Assembly: GCA_003209655.1 (NCBI GenBank)
Contig: QCPW01000004.1
Location: forward strand, 1 to 64,000
Origin: Prochlorococcus sp. AG-442-M23
GTDB lineage: Bacteria > Cyanobacteriota > Cyanobacteriia > PCC-6307 > Cyanobiaceae
DNA length: 64,000 nucleotides
Reading direction: 5' to 3'
Shown piece after piece: positions 1-9,951 of the stretch (the stretch's first letter is position 1; every line of letters begins with the position of its first letter). Both the position numbers and the translations under genes were made by a program. Under the pieces are notes generated by a model that was given only the letters and a program-made list of their open reading frames with translations, was not told where the DNA came from and searched no databases.

Positions 1-1058
1 GAGAATCTCATGGAGGGGCAGTTGGAGTCATTCTTGATGGATGTCCTCCAAAATTAAAAATAAATATTGATCTCATACAAAATGAATTGGATAGGAGGAG
101 ACCTGGACAAAGTAAGATTACAACTCCAAGAAATGAAGAAGATAAATTAGAGATATTAAGCGGATTAAAGGAAGGAATTACACTTGGAACACCTATTGCA
201 ATGATGGTTAGAAATAAAGATCAAAGACCGCAAGATTATAGCAATTTGGAGCAAGTATTTAGGCCCTCACATGCTGATGGAACATATCATCTGAAATATG
301 GAATTCAGGCTGCATCTGGAGGTGGAAGAGCTTCTGCTAGAGAAACTATAGGAAGAGTTGCCGCAGGAGCTATTGCTAAACAATTATTAAAAAATTTATT
401 TAATACTGAAATTCTTTCTTGGGTAAAACGTATACACGATATTGACTCACAAGTTAAAAAAAATAAACTTACTCAAAGTAAAATAGATTCAAATATTGTT
501 AGATGTCCTGATGAAAAGGTGGCTGCAAAAATGGTTGAGAGAATAAAAGAATTACAGCGAAATGGAGATTCTTGTGGAGGTGTTATTGAATGTTTAGTGA
601 AAAATGTTCCATCTGGATTAGGTATGCCTGTATTTGATAAATTGGAAGCTGATCTAGCAAAAGCATTGATGTCTTTACCTGCCACCAAGGGCTTTGAAAT
701 AGGTTCAGGCTTCTTAGGAACCTATTTAAAAGGAAGTGAACATAATGATTCATTTGTTGAGTCTGATGACATTAATAAGCTTAAAACAATATCTAATAAT
801 TCAGGAGGAGTGCAGGGAGGTATAAGTAATGGAGAGAATATAGAGATGAAAATAGCTTTTAAACCAACAGCAACTATTGGTAAAGAACAGAAAACGGTTA
901 ATGCTGAGGGTAAAGAATTAATAATGAAGGCTAAAGGTCGACATGATCCATGCGTTTTACCAAGAGCAGTTCCAATGGTTGATGCAATGGTAGCCCTTGT
1001 TTTAGCTGACCATTTACTTCTAAATCACGCACAATGCTCAATTATGAAAAAAAAATAA
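1..1058 (+). CDS. aroC: Chorismate synthase, 5' end outside window
   Basis: Converts 5-enolpyruvylshikimate-3-phosphate to chorismate, the last shikimate-pathway step, using reduced FMN. The frame is open from base 3 with 351 codons visible. It begins at [16 protein letters not shown], which lies a few residues after the usual N-terminus, so only about ten residues are missing. Family signatures seen are [33 protein letters not shown] and, near the C-terminus, [17 protein letters not shown]. Total length would match the usual ~360 residues. It is convergent with the aldolase gene, only 4 bases separating the two stop codons. Confidence 0.97.
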   Translation, partial: ESHGGAVGVILDGCPPKLKINIDLIQNELDRRRPGQSKITTPRNEEDKLEILSGLKEGITLGTPIAMMVRNKDQRPQDYSNLEQVFRPSHADGTYHLKYGIQAASGGGRASARETIGRVAAGAIAKQLLKNLFNTEILSWVKRIHDIDSQVKKNKLTQSKIDSNIVRCPDEKVAAKMVERIKELQRNGDSCGGVIECLVKNVPSGLGMPVFDKLEADLAKALMSLPATKGFEIGSGFLGTYLKGSEHNDSFVESDDINKLKTISNNSGGVQGGISNGENIEMKIAFKPTATIGKEQKTVNAEGKELIMKAKGRHDPCVLPRAVPMVDAMVALVLADHLLLNHAQCSIMKKK

Positions 1059-1062
1059 TTCT

Positions 1063-1734
1063 CTAATTCGATTTTTCTTTGAGCCATTCAAATATTTTTG
1101 GATTTATATCATTATTTTTAAAACCCTTATCCCCAATTACGATAGCTTTGTATCCTAGAGATTTATATAGTGGCAAATCAGATATGGATAAACCTCCAGC
1201 TGCTATAAAATCTATATTTTTGTATAGAGATAAATTAATTAATTCAACTTTATCTTTTACTGGATAAATTTTGATAATTTTACAATTTAAATCTATTGCT
1301 TCTTTAAGATTTTTTAAATTTTTGATACCAGGAATTAATAAATGGTTTTTTGACCTTGAATAATTTAAAAGATCCTTATCCCAACTTTTCATCATCGAAT
1401 ACTGTAATCCAATTTTAATAGATTCGTCTATTGACTTCTTGTTTATTATTGAAGCAGAGCCTAAATTAAGTTTTGGGAACTTTAATTTGAGATTTGATAC
1501 ATAATCTGACCAGTTTTCATTATTAGACCAACAAATTTCAATATTTCTGAATCCTTCTTTTATTAACTTTTCTATTTGTTTTTCAATTATATTCTTATAT
1601 TTTGTATCTTTATAAATGTTCTCTGTAGGTTTGATTAATAAAAAAAAAGATTTTAACTCTAAATTTTTAGAGAAAAAATCTATTTTATTTTTTAATTTTT
1701 TATCAGATTTTTTTAAATCAGATATAGTTCGCAA
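1063..1734 (-). CDS. eda: KDPG/KHG aldolase-like protein (Eda family)
   Basis: Class I TIM-barrel aldolase family, cleaving 2-keto-3-deoxy-6-phosphogluconate to pyruvate and glyceraldehyde-3-phosphate (Entner-Doudoroff pathway). Of the 223 residues, the catalytic Glu is seen in RNIEICW, the Schiff-base Lys in IIKIYPV and a phosphate-loop-like AAGGLSISDLP. The Arg that follows the catalytic Glu by four residues in Escherichia coli Eda is a Ser here. The only plausible start is TTG at 1734, since no ATG occurs in the N-terminal part. That start lies inside the last codons of ftsH (17-base overlap), so translational coupling is likely. The fold is confident; the exact substrate is less so. Confidence 0.75.
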   Translation of the reverse strand: MRTISDLKKSDKKLKNKIDFFSKNLELKSFFLLIKPTENIYKDTKYKNIIEKQIEKLIKEGFRNIEICWSNNENWSDYVSNLKLKFPKLNLGSASIINKKSIDESIKIGLQYSMMKSWDKDLLNYSRSKNHLLIPGIKNLKNLKEAIDLNCKIIKIYPVKDKVELINLSLYKNIDFIAAGGLSISDLPLYKSLGYKAIVIGDKGFKNNDINPKIFEWLKEKSN

Positions 1735-3574
1735 CTTTTACCTCAGAACGGTTTAGTAAATCTTGAATGTCTTCAGTATCTATCGTTTCTTTATCAATTA
1801 ACATTGTAGCCATTTCATCAAGAACTGTTCTGTTGTCAGTAAGTACTTTAGTAGCTCTCTTGTAAGCTATATCAACAAGCTCAGAGACTTCTACATCAAT
1901 AGTTGCCGCAGTATCTTCAGAAAAATCACGAGTAGCACTCATATCTCTTCCTAAAAACATTCCGCCTTGAGATTGGCCTAATGCTACCGGACCTATTTTG
2001 TCACTCATACCAAATTTGGTAATCATTTGTCTTGCAACATTAGCCACTTGCTGTAAATCGTTCGAAGCACCAGTAGTAACTTCTTCTTCACCATATACAA
2101 TCTCCTCAGCAACCCTACCACCTAGGGCAACAGCCATTTGGTTTTGCAAATATGAACGTGAATAAAGACCAGACTCCATTCTTTCCTCGCTAGGAGTAAA
2201 GAATGTCAATCCACCTGCTTGACCTCTAGGAATTATTGATACTTTTGCTACAGGGTCGTAGTCAGGCATTAATGCTCCTACTAAAGCGTGACCAGCTTCA
2301 TGATATGCAACAAGTTCCTTTTTTTTATCGCTTATGACTCTGTCTTTTTTTTCTGGTCCTGCCATTACTCTTTCAATAGCATCTCCTACTTCATCATTGC
2401 TAACTGTATCAAGATCTTTTCTTGCTGCAAGAATCGCTGCCTCATTTAACAAATTAGCTAAATCTGCACCTGTAAATCCAGGCGTTCTTCTAGCAACCTT
2501 ATCAAGATCAACATCTTTAGAGAGGGTTTTATCTTTTGCATGAACGTTTAATATTTGTAATCTACCAGCATAGTCAGGTCTATCCACAGTTACTTGTCTG
2601 TCAAATCTACCTGGCCTCATTAGAGCTGAATCTAAGACATCCGGTCTGTTAGTTGCGGCAACTATTATTATTCCAGAATTACCCTCAAAGCCATCCATTT
2701 CAGTTAAAAGTTGGTTTAAGGTTTGCTCTCTTTCGTCGTTCCCTCCTCCCATTCCAGCACCTCTTTGCCTACCAACTGCATCGATTTCATCAATAAAAAC
2801 AATACATGGAGCATTCTTTTTTGCTTGCTCAAATAAATCCCTAACCCTACTTGCACCAACTCCAACAAACATCTCAACAAATTCTGATCCAGAAATTGAG
2901 AAAAAAGGAACACCTGCTTCACCTGCAACTGCCTTAGCTAAAAGGGTTTTTCCTGTACCAGGAGGTCCAACTAATAGAACACCTTTAGGAATCTTTGCTC
3001 CAACAGCAGTAAATCTATCAGGACTTTTAAGAAAATCTACAACTTCCGTTAATTCTAATTTTGCTCCCTCAACTCCAGCAACATCTGAAAAAGTTACTTG
3101 GGTAGATGGTTCCATTTGTAGTCTAGCTTTACTTTTCCCAAAACTCATTGCAGGATTACCTCCACCACTACTGCTTCCACTTTGAGCCCTTCGGAATAAG
3201 AAAAACAAACCTCCAATTAATAAAACAGGAAAGATTAAACTACTTACTGCTTGCTGCCAAGGATTGGCTAATTTTGTGGGAGTTACAGCTATATCTACAT
3301 CATTTTCAGTAAGAATTTTAAGTAAATCTTTATCAGGAGCTAAATTAACCTGGGATCTACTTCCATCATTTTCAACAACTTGAGCAGTTCCATTATCCGG
3401 GGATAATAAAACTCTGCTTACTTCTTTATCCTGAACAGCTTCAATAAAATCACTATATCTTAGAGTTTTAGTAGCACTCTCAGTGCTAGGTTTATCAAAA
3501 ACAGAAGTGCCTATAAAAATGATAGTAATAACTGCTAGAACGTAAAGTCCTACGTTTCTCCAACGTTTATTCAC
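1718..3574 (-). CDS. ftsH: ATP-dependent zinc metalloprotease FtsH
   Basis: Membrane-anchored AAA+ protease; in cyanobacteria FtsH complexes degrade damaged D1 and other thylakoid proteins. The 618 residues show two N-terminal membrane segments (about 8-24 and 105-127) flanking a lumenal domain, Walker A GPPGTGKT (203-210), Walker B VFIDEID (259-265), the second region of homology with ATNRPD and RPGRFDR, and the zinc site HEAGH (425-429). Length is normal for the family. It is transcribed with the overlapping aldolase gene downstream. Cyanobacteria have several FtsH paralogues; I cannot say firmly which one this is, though the sequence looks like a canonical thylakoid type. Confidence 0.97.
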   Translation of the reverse strand: MNKRWRNVGLYVLAVITIIFIGTSVFDKPSTESATKTLRYSDFIEAVQDKEVSRVLLSPDNGTAQVVENDGSRSQVNLAPDKDLLKILTENDVDIAVTPTKLANPWQQAVSSLIFPVLLIGGLFFLFRRAQSGSSSGGGNPAMSFGKSKARLQMEPSTQVTFSDVAGVEGAKLELTEVVDFLKSPDRFTAVGAKIPKGVLLVGPPGTGKTLLAKAVAGEAGVPFFSISGSEFVEMFVGVGASRVRDLFEQAKKNAPCIVFIDEIDAVGRQRGAGMGGGNDEREQTLNQLLTEMDGFEGNSGIIIVAATNRPDVLDSALMRPGRFDRQVTVDRPDYAGRLQILNVHAKDKTLSKDVDLDKVARRTPGFTGADLANLLNEAAILAARKDLDTVSNDEVGDAIERVMAGPEKKDRVISDKKKELVAYHEAGHALVGALMPDYDPVAKVSIIPRGQAGGLTFFTPSEERMESGLYSRSYLQNQMAVALGGRVAEEIVYGEEEVTTGASNDLQQVANVARQMITKFGMSDKIGPVALGQSQGGMFLGRDMSATRDFSEDTAATIDVEVSELVDIAYKRATKVLTDNRTVLDEMATMLIDKETIDTEDIQDLLNRSEVKVANYI

Positions 3575-3620
3575 GATAAAAAATCTTTATTAAATCTATA
3601 ATACTAATAATAAAACAATA

Positions 3621-4796
3621 TTAAGACTTTCTAAGAACATCTACTACACTTTTAAATGCAAACCATTCGGGTATTGAATCACCATTCCTTAGTTTTTTTC
3701 TAAATTCTGTACCGCTTAGCTTCATTATTTGATAGTTTTTCTCTTTTGCCTCTTCAGCAGTTATATAACCTTTTTCTTTTGTATATACCAAATTTTTGGA
3801 AGGTACAGTCTGCATCATCAATTCTTCTGAACATTCATTCGCAAAGTTCTGGGCATCATAAGGTCCATAAAAATCTTCACCGGTAGATGATGATTTACAT
3901 CCTGCCATATCTCTACCTATTATGAAATGAGTACATCCATAATTCCTTCTGATAATCATGTGTTGAAGAGCTTCTCTAGGTCCTGCCATATGCATCGAGT
4001 ACGGTAAAAAAGCCCATTTTATTTCCTTATTAGAAATCTCTTCCTCTAATTTTTTATATGTCAAATATCTGACTTTGCCAGGGATATCATCCTGTTGCGT
4101 TGGGCCACAAGTTGGATGAACCAAAACCACTGCCTTTGAGGAAACATTTTCTGATTTTAAGGCGTTAGTGAATAATTCGTAATGAGCTCTATGAATTGGA
4201 TTTCTGCATTGAAATGCAACTACATCAAAATTTGCAGGTAATAAATCTCTTACTTCTTTTGGCGTCTTACATGGAAAATCTCTAGCTGGAAGCTCAAAAC
4301 TATATATTTTGCCCCCTAAATAGTATCGACCTCTTTCATTGAAAATCATTTTTACTGCAGGATGATCCAAGGAATTAGTTCCGTAACAAAATTTTGCCTC
4401 TACCGATTTATCTGGCTCCCATTTTGAACTAACTTCTAAAACTGCTAATTGTTGTTTTTTATAAGTAAGTAATATTTTTTCACCTTTCTTTATTTGCGAA
4501 TTATTGGTATCAAGTACAATAGGTAACCCAAAAAGTAAACCATTTGTACATCTATTGCTTTGAATTACCGATTTATAATCTTCTTCATCCATAAATCCCT
4601 CTAGAGGAGAAAATCCTCCAACACTTAAAAGCTCTAAATCACAAGCATTTCTATCGCTACATACATGTTCATAAGAAACCTGAGAAAGAAGTTCTGATTT
4701 AAGTGATTCTTCCTTAATAATTAGTTCTTTTAGTTCTCCTCCATAGGCAGGTATGAGACCATTTGAATCTCTTTGAGAATATTTGTTTGACTTCAT
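3621..4796 (-). CDS. sat: Sulfate adenylyltransferase (ATP sulfurylase)
   Basis: Makes adenosine-5'-phosphosulfate from ATP and sulfate, the entry step of sulfate assimilation. The 391 residues carry the nucleotide-binding motif QCRNPIHRAHYE (about residue 197 onward), the loop GRDMAGCKSSSTGEDFYGPYD and an N-terminal PUA-like region ending in GGFSPLEGFM. This is the single-subunit, kinase-free form, of usual length for cyanobacteria. It lies downstream of psbO but is separated from it by a strong terminator hairpin, so it probably has its own promoter in the short gap around 4797-4823. Confidence 0.96.
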   Translation of the reverse strand: MKSNKYSQRDSNGLIPAYGGELKELIIKEESLKSELLSQVSYEHVCSDRNACDLELLSVGGFSPLEGFMDEEDYKSVIQSNRCTNGLLFGLPIVLDTNNSQIKKGEKILLTYKKQQLAVLEVSSKWEPDKSVEAKFCYGTNSLDHPAVKMIFNERGRYYLGGKIYSFELPARDFPCKTPKEVRDLLPANFDVVAFQCRNPIHRAHYELFTNALKSENVSSKAVVLVHPTCGPTQQDDIPGKVRYLTYKKLEEEISNKEIKWAFLPYSMHMAGPREALQHMIIRRNYGCTHFIIGRDMAGCKSSSTGEDFYGPYDAQNFANECSEELMMQTVPSKNLVYTKEKGYITAEEAKEKNYQIMKLSGTEFRKKLRNGDSIPEWFAFKSVVDVLRKS

Positions 4797-4823
4797 TTTA
4801 TGAGTTTTTATGATACGAATTTA

Positions 4824-4857
4824 GAAAAAAAAAGAGGGCTTAAACCCTCTTTTTTTC
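4824..4857 (-). terminator. Rho-independent terminator after psbO
   Basis: On the minus strand the stem GAGGG pairs with CCCTC (4834-4838 with 4845-4849), extended by A-T pairs on both sides, with a 6-base loop and a run of T residues following. It sits 11 bases past the psbO stop codon. The A/T tracts on both sides make it potentially bidirectional, but only psbO ends here. It is one of very few clear intrinsic terminators in the window. Confidence 0.85.
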
Positions 4858-4868
4858 TTTATTAAAAA

Positions 4869-5663
4869 TTAAGCCTTTCTTCCGTAAAGCTCACCAACGA
4901 TTTTTACGTCAAGAGGTTCTTTTGAACCCATATCTGTATCAGAAGGTTGGATAGCTACAAATGTTCCTGCAAATTCATCTGTATCAGGGTCCACATTTTC
5001 AATTGATAGTGTCACCACTCCAGTACCATTTACATCAACTTTTATATTTTCTTTAGCAAGCTCTTCATCATCTCCTCCTAATGCAACTAAACCTTGAGCA
5101 TATTCAACTCCAGTATTTTTAGCTCTTGCTTTAGGATCTAAAAAATCTCCGGTTCTATAATTTGGTGTGAATGTGGCCCCACTTACTTCTGTGCCTGGCT
5201 CAATTGATGACGGTAGATCAGCTGTTAAATCTTTCGCAGAGAAAGCAAAAGGAACCTCTAAGCCTCCAGGAGTTAGAACAGTAATTAATTGGAAATCAAT
5301 ACCACCTTTTTCGGTAAATGTTCCAGAGTCAATATCTCCATATACCTCTGTGACTGTAGTGTTATTTCTAGGGCTAATAATTTTTGTAGCAACAAATTCT
5401 GCTTCTTTTCTTTTAGAGCCAGGAACTTTTACATAAACTTCAGTTGGATGCATGCATATCCCTTTTAGAGAATCTCCATTCCCTAAAGATATTGATCCAA
5501 CCAGAGATGAATCTAATGAGGGACAATCATTAGCTTTTCCTGTGTTTACTACATCGGTAAATTGGGCATTCCCTCTCTCTGAGAAGGCGTATGTTTTATC
5601 TGGGACAAAAGCAAAAGTTAAACAAAGTGAAATAACAAAAGCTAAGAAAGAACGAATTCTCAT
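4869..5663 (-). CDS. psbO: Photosystem II manganese-stabilizing protein PsbO
   Basis: Extrinsic 33-kDa subunit of the oxygen-evolving complex, located in the thylakoid lumen, where it stabilises the Mn4CaO5 cluster. The 264-residue precursor starts with a secretion signal (MRIRSF, a hydrophobic core, then a TYA-F cleavage-like site near residue 26). It contains the conserved conserved-cysteine pair region (CPSLD, GICMHPTEV) and FTPNYRTGDFLDPK. It appears monocistronic: 205 bases separate it from the next gene upstream, and a strong terminator follows. A TATTAT -10-like hexamer lies on the minus strand at 5726-5731, without a clear -35 element. Confidence 0.97.
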   Translation of the reverse strand: MRIRSFLAFVISLCLTFAFVPDKTYAFSERGNAQFTDVVNTGKANDCPSLDSSLVGSISLGNGDSLKGICMHPTEVYVKVPGSKRKEAEFVATKIISPRNNTTVTEVYGDIDSGTFTEKGGIDFQLITVLTPGGLEVPFAFSAKDLTADLPSSIEPGTEVSGATFTPNYRTGDFLDPKARAKNTGVEYAQGLVALGGDDEELAKENIKVDVNGTGVVTLSIENVDPDTDEFAGTFVAIQPSDTDMGSKEPLDVKIVGELYGRKA

Positions 5664-5884
5664 AATAATTTCAATAAAGTTCTGTGACTGCTGGCATAAG
5701 GATTACCTTATGATGTTCAGTACGGATAATACAAGGTAAGGAACCATAAAAGGATGTTTTTTAAATCCTCGAAACAACCCGTAGCTTTTTTAATTATTTA
5801 AAAAACCTGAGACATTTTAAGATAATAAGACTATTTTAAATGATTAAGATTACAAAAAAATACAAATTCAATTAATGTCGATTA

Positions 5885-7141
5885 TTACATATTTGAAGTA
5901 ATTTGATTTATTAGTTTATTAGCTAATTCAATTTTTGATGACTTTTCTATATGATATTCCATATTTCTTTTATCAAAAAGCCAACCTTCATTACTAGCGG
6001 AAGGACCAAATCCTTGCTCTTCGATATCTATAGGATTTGCAAAAAGTAGATCACAGCCTTTACTCATTATTTTCTCTCTAATAGTTTTTTTTGCATTTTC
6101 AATAGAACCTGTGAATGCGCAAAATCCTAAATAAATTTGATTCTCTTTTTTAGCTTTACTTACATCTCTTAAAATGTCAGGAACGAACTCTATATTATTT
6201 TTTAAAAAATTCTCAAATTTAATTTTCGGCACTTTCTTAGACGTATCTCCTGAGATCTTAAAATCAGCAACTGCTGCATTCATAATAAAATAATCACATG
6301 TCGAAATTTCTTTTTCAATTGCCTCTTTTAAATCATTACTATTCTCTATTTCGTAAGTTTTAATACCTTCGGTGATATCCATTTTATTTTGTAAAGGACC
6401 ATGAATATATTTAACTTTTGCGCCCCTAAATCTTGCTACTTGCGCAAGCATTAATCCCATTGTTCCTGAACTATTATTAGTGATCTTTCTGGCGGCATCA
6501 ATTTTTTCTGAAGTACATCCACCTGTTATTAAAAATTCTTTATTTATTAAGTCTCTGTAGAAGGGTTTTTTATTTTGTTTGAGTAAAAACTTTAAAGCTA
6601 AATGTATTAAATCATTGGGAACTATTTTACCAACTCCAATTTCGTCGCAAGCAAGAATTCCTTCACTTGGTTTAAGTTGTAAAACATTTGGATATGCCTG
6701 TAAATTTGCATAATTTTTTTGAACAGCTTTATTAAGCCACATTTTTGAATTCATCGCAGGTGCAACAATAATAGGTTTATTGTTTGCAATTAAAATACTT
6801 GAGATTAATCCTTCAGCATTGCCTGTAACCCATTTTGAAAGAGTTGTTGCAGTCAAAGGAGCTATTATCAAAATATCGGCCCAATCGCATAGTTCTATAT
6901 GTAGTGGCCTTGATTGAAGATATGACCATTGATCCTCATCTAGTACGCAAGGGTTCCTACTTAAAATAGATAGTGAAACTGACTGAATTAATTTTTCGGC
7001 ATTTTTAGAAACAACGCACTTTATATCATAATTATCCTTAACAAGTTGACTAACAAGTAAAGGGATTCTTACAGCAGCAATACTTCCAGTTATTAATAAA
7101 AGTACTTTAACTTTTAATTCCTTAGATTTAGTTTTCATCAA
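5885..7141 (-). CDS. coaBC: Bifunctional CoaBC: phosphopantothenoylcysteine synthetase/decarboxylase
   Basis: Catalyses two steps of coenzyme A synthesis: CTP-dependent ligation of cysteine to phosphopantothenate (CoaB), then FMN-dependent decarboxylation (CoaC). The 418 residues show the N-terminal flavoprotein domain with GSIAAVRIPLL, the catalytic His in HIELCDWADILIIAPL, the substrate-recognition motif APAMNSKMW and the active Cys in GILACDEIGVGKIV. The CoaB domain follows from about residue 195, with GGCTSEKIDAARKITNNSSG and the conserved Lys-rich KKVPKIKF. The upstream small gene overlaps its start by 14 bases, so they are probably co-transcribed. Confidence 0.95.
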   Translation of the reverse strand: MMKTKSKELKVKVLLLITGSIAAVRIPLLVSQLVKDNYDIKCVVSKNAEKLIQSVSLSILSRNPCVLDEDQWSYLQSRPLHIELCDWADILIIAPLTATTLSKWVTGNAEGLISSILIANNKPIIVAPAMNSKMWLNKAVQKNYANLQAYPNVLQLKPSEGILACDEIGVGKIVPNDLIHLALKFLLKQNKKPFYRDLINKEFLITGGCTSEKIDAARKITNNSSGTMGLMLAQVARFRGAKVKYIHGPLQNKMDITEGIKTYEIENSNDLKEAIEKEISTCDYFIMNAAVADFKISGDTSKKVPKIKFENFLKNNIEFVPDILRDVSKAKKENQIYLGFCAFTGSIENAKKTIREKIMSKGCDLLFANPIDIEEQGFGPSASNEGWLFDKRNMEYHIEKSSKIELANKLINQITSNM

Positions 7142-7349
7142 ATGGTTCTTGATCTAAAAGATGAATATAATCAGAAGTTAATTCAGGCCTATTAATTGCC
7201 AAAGCCCTTAGTAGATGCCAATCTTGTAATCCATCAAATGGTGTCGCATAATTTTCTTCCTCTAATCTTTTAGCAAGTTCGTAAGTCATTTCTTCATTAA
7301 AAGAATTCACAAGTTCATCACTTATTTTATTATCTGATGTAGATTTCAT
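7128..7349 (-). CDS. Small cyanobacterial protein, DUF2555-like
   Basis: A 73-residue soluble acidic protein with no membrane segment. It shows the motif FDGLQDWHLLRALAINRPEL followed by an acidic C-terminus, which I recall from the cyanobacterial DUF2555 family; no function is established. Its 3' end overlaps the start of coaBC by 14 bases, and a 202-base AT-rich gap lies upstream, so it is probably the first gene of a two-gene unit. The link to coenzyme A synthesis is positional only. Confidence 0.75.
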   Translation of the reverse strand: MKSTSDNKISDELVNSFNEEMTYELAKRLEEENYATPFDGLQDWHLLRALAINRPELTSDYIHLLDQEPFDEN

Positions 7350-7551
7350 ATTATATTCTTTTTCAATATAGTTTAATAATATAACCTCAAGTAATTGATA
7401 TTCAATAGAATACTAAATAATCTAAAAAGTTTCAAAAATAATTAAAGTTATAAAGTCTACTTAATGAATTATGTTTTAATTGTTAGACACAAATTTTCAA
7501 ATTCTCCTAAAGAAGAAAAATTCTTTAAGATAGGTTTGTCTAAAATTGATT

Positions 7552-7746
7552 ATGTCACAAACAAAAAAAGACCAAGTAGTAAGTCATTTACGTTATTTAA
7601 GGCAGGAGTTAAGAGAAATGCATTTGGGAATTCAAGATGATGGACTATTCCCTGAGCCAGGAGAACTAAGAGGGGTTATGGCACAAATGGAAGCTTTACT
7701 TGAATTAATTGAAGGGAATCCCAAAGTTAAACCAAATTCTGAATAG
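7552..7746 (+). CDS. Conserved-looking small hypothetical protein
   Basis: I place the start at ATG 7552 (MSQTKKDQVV) rather than the TTG two codons upstream. That gives 64 residues, amphipathic and helical, with QVVSHLRYLRQELREMHLGI and MEALLELIEG and no signal or membrane segment. I do not recognise a named family; it looks like one of the many short marine picocyanobacterial proteins. It precedes the Ycf20-like gene by 27 bases on the same strand and may be co-transcribed with it. Confidence 0.7.
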   Translation: MSQTKKDQVVSHLRYLRQELREMHLGIQDDGLFPEPGELRGVMAQMEALLELIEGNPKVKPNSE

Positions 7747-7773
7747 ATTTTAGTACTCAATTTATTATTCAAA

Positions 7774-8115
7774 ATGGTTTTTAAACCTCAAAAAACTAAA
7801 TTTCAACTCTTAGTAATTAATAATTTTGATAGCTTGAGCAAATGGGCAGTTAATCCTTGGCGCAGGTATTCTCTAGCTTTAACTGTTATTTTAATTGGTT
7901 ACTTTTTTGGAAGTTCGATAGGAATGATAAGTGCAGTTGTTGAATTAATCGACCCAGTAGGTGCTTTTTTATCAGTTTTTTTTATTGAAATTCTGATTCA
8001 ATTTAGACTCAGATTACGTTTTGATAAGAAAAAAAAATTATTAGTATTATTAATAGATTCTCTAAGGTTGGGATTATTTTATGGTTTTTTTACCGAAAGT
8101 CTTAAATTACTCTGA
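7774..8115 (+). CDS. Ycf20-like membrane protein (DUF565)
   Basis: A 113-residue protein with two or three hydrophobic stretches, about residues 34-52, 62-78 and 94-108. The signature NPWRRYSLALTVILIGYFFG and the following acidic turn DPVGAF are typical of the Ycf20/DUF565 family shared by cyanobacteria and algal plastids. A Ycf20-family protein has been linked to non-photochemical quenching in Chlamydomonas; a role here is only inferred. Convergent with pyrB, with two bases between the stop codons. Confidence 0.75.
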   Translation: MVFKPQKTKFQLLVINNFDSLSKWAVNPWRRYSLALTVILIGYFFGSSIGMISAVVELIDPVGAFLSVFFIEILIQFRLRLRFDKKKKLLVLLIDSLRLGLFYGFFTESLKLL

Positions 8116-8117
8116 AG

Positions 8118-9134
8118 TTACTTTTTATACTTGCTTAATAGATAAAGTAAAGCCATTCTTGTAGGAATACCATTAGAAACTTGTTCATTAATTAAGCAAT
8201 TGGAGTATTCATCAACTATTCTGCTGCTAATTTCAATGCCACGATTAATAGGGCCTGGATGCAGAATAGGAATTTCTTTGTCATTCTTAGATAGTTTTTC
8301 TGGAGTCAAACAATAATTTTCGCTGTAAGATTTTATACTAGTTAATAAATTCTCCATCATTCTTTCTTTTTGTAATCTTAAAACAATTACAGCATCAGCA
8401 GATTTAATAGAGTCTTCTAGTGACCTTGAAATTGTAATTAAACCTCTTTGAGAAATTGGGTCTCTTAATTGATTTGGGGGCGAACTGCTTACAAAATTAG
8501 TAAATTCATCAGGAATCAGATTTGGTGGACCGCACAAGATAATGTTTGCACCAAATGCTGTCAATCCCCATAGATTTGATCTGGCAACTCTTGAATGAAA
8601 TACATCCCCTACTATTAAAATATTTTTGGATTTTAAGATCTCTGGTTCAAATAATTTGGGAGAAAAGAATTTTATTAATGTATAAAGATCTAATAATCCT
8701 TGACTGGGATGACTATGTAAACCATCTCCAGCATTAAGTACCGAAGTTTTTGCATTGGATGCATCGAGTTTTTTCGAAATTTCTAGAGGTACATGACTTG
8801 ATGAATGTCTAATGATTAAAATATCGGACCCCATCGCAGCATAGGTTAATGCAGTATCTATGATAGTTTCTCCTTTGCTTAAGGAACTTGAAGAAGGAGA
8901 AAAGCTTTGTACATCAGCAGAAAGTCTTTTCGCAGCAAGCTCAAAGCTATTACGAGTTCTAGTACTTGCCTCAAAAAATATTGATGTTATTAAATTTCCT
9001 TGTAAAGCAGGAATTTTTTTTGTGCCAGCATTATTAAGAGATTTAAATCTTTCAGTTAACTCAAAAACTGATTTATAGTCTTCTATCGAGAAATTTGAGA
9101 GTGAGAGGATATGTTTGTGAGGCCAATTTCCCAT
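8118..9134 (-). CDS. pyrB: Aspartate carbamoyltransferase catalytic subunit
   Basis: Second step of de novo pyrimidine synthesis: carbamoyl phosphate plus aspartate gives carbamoyl aspartate. The 338 residues include the carbamoyl-phosphate loop [18 protein letters not shown], the [12 protein letters not shown] segment and the C-terminal [11 protein letters not shown]. Length and motifs are those of the unregulated bacterial class. The start ATG at 9134 shares its base with the end of the upstream DNA glycosylase gene, so the two are likely translated from one message. Confidence 0.96.
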   Translation of the reverse strand: MGNWPHKHILSLSNFSIEDYKSVFELTERFKSLNNAGTKKIPALQGNLITSIFFEASTRTRNSFELAAKRLSADVQSFSPSSSSLSKGETIIDTALTYAAMGSDILIIRHSSSHVPLEISKKLDASNAKTSVLNAGDGLHSHPSQGLLDLYTLIKFFSPKLFEPEILKSKNILIVGDVFHSRVARSNLWGLTAFGANIILCGPPNLIPDEFTNFVSSSPPNQLRDPISQRGLITISRSLEDSIKSADAVIVLRLQKERMMENLLTSIKSYSENYCLTPEKLSKNDKEIPILHPGPINRGIEISSRIVDEYSNCLINEQVSNGIPTRMALLYLLSKYKK

Positions 9135-9685
9135 TATGTTAACGCTGAAAAATTTTTAGATGAATTTTTTAATTTAGGATTTTTATCTCCTTTTTCCCTT
9201 TTACTAATACTTCTGCTTCTTTTAAGATACCAACGCCATTTTATATTTTTTGCTTTGGATATGCCAATTCTGGTCGTTTGTATTAAATCTTTTTCCTTTA
9301 AGCAGGTATTTCCTTTGCTGACCACTAAAAATTTATTATCAAAAATATCGAGGGAGTTTAATTTATTATCCACATCAAATGCTTTTGTTACTAATCCAGG
9401 ACCAGCAGCTTCTCTTTCATTTTTATTTAAAATGGAAACAGCCCTTATTAAAACACCACTCGCGAAATTAACTTTATCGGTAACAACGTTTAAACAATAA
9501 TGAATGCCGTATGATCTGTAAATATAAAATCTTCCTGGTTCACCAAATAATACTTCATTTGATGGGGTTTTTTTAATATATCCATGACAAGCCTCTTCTT
9601 CTTGTGAATAAGCTTCAGTTTCAACTATCATTCCTTTTAGTATGCTTTTATCAAAGCTATATCTAATGAGGTAACATCCAATCAA
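9134..9685 (-). CDS. mpg: 3-methyladenine DNA glycosylase (AAG/MPG family), N-terminus uncertain
   Basis: Base-excision repair enzyme removing alkylated or deaminated purines. Family motifs are the catalytic Glu in [43 protein letters not shown] and SGVLIRAV. The bounds given start at TTG 9685 (183 residues). The same frame stays open upstream to 9859, and the stretch encoded at 9686-9736 (FFYRHSKLVAPE) continues the family alignment, which normally reads like FF-R-VA-LLG here. No ATG, GTG or TTG occurs in that extension, only a CTG at 9700. Either translation begins at a rare codon such as ATA 9748, or a shortened protein is made. Confidence 0.85.
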   Translation of the reverse strand: MIGCYLIRYSFDKSILKGMIVETEAYSQEEEACHGYIKKTPSNEVLFGEPGRFYIYRSYGIHYCLNVVTDKVNFASGVLIRAVSILNKNEREAAGPGLVTKAFDVDNKLNSLDIFDNKFLVVSKGNTCLKEKDLIQTTRIGISKAKNIKWRWYLKRSRSISKREKGDKNPKLKNSSKNFSALT

Positions 9686-9951
9686 CTCTGGAGCTACCAG
9701 CTTAGAGTGACGATAAAAAAAATTCTTTTTAAAAGATTGGTTTTCTATTTTGAAATATTTCTCTAATTTTATTTTTAGCGGTGGATGACTATTAAGTCTA
9801 GTTTTTGAAAAAAAAATTTTTTCTTCTACTTTATAAGATTTTACTAAATTAATTTTTATTCACTTTATTAAATTGATTCACTAATTAAGTAATATGTTGG
9901 AAAATGCTTTAATATTTAAAAAGAAATTAACTGCATAGTATTTGAAAAAAT

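Noticed and set aside
5726-5731. TATTAT on the minus strand as a psbO -10 element
   Set aside because: Plausible position but no matching -35, and such hexamers are common in this AT-rich DNA; mentioned only in the psbO entry.
5452-5739. 95-residue plus-strand frame over the psbO 5' end
   Set aside because: Opposite strand of the psbO signal-peptide region with no family features.
7463-7639. Out-of-frame ORF starting MNYVLIVRHKF upstream of and into the small gene at 7552
   Set aside because: Overlaps the 64-residue gene in another frame; its composition looks random.
9111-9500. 129-residue open frame on the plus strand across pyrB and the glycosylase gene
   Set aside because: Antisense to two well-supported genes, low-complexity translation; a shadow frame.
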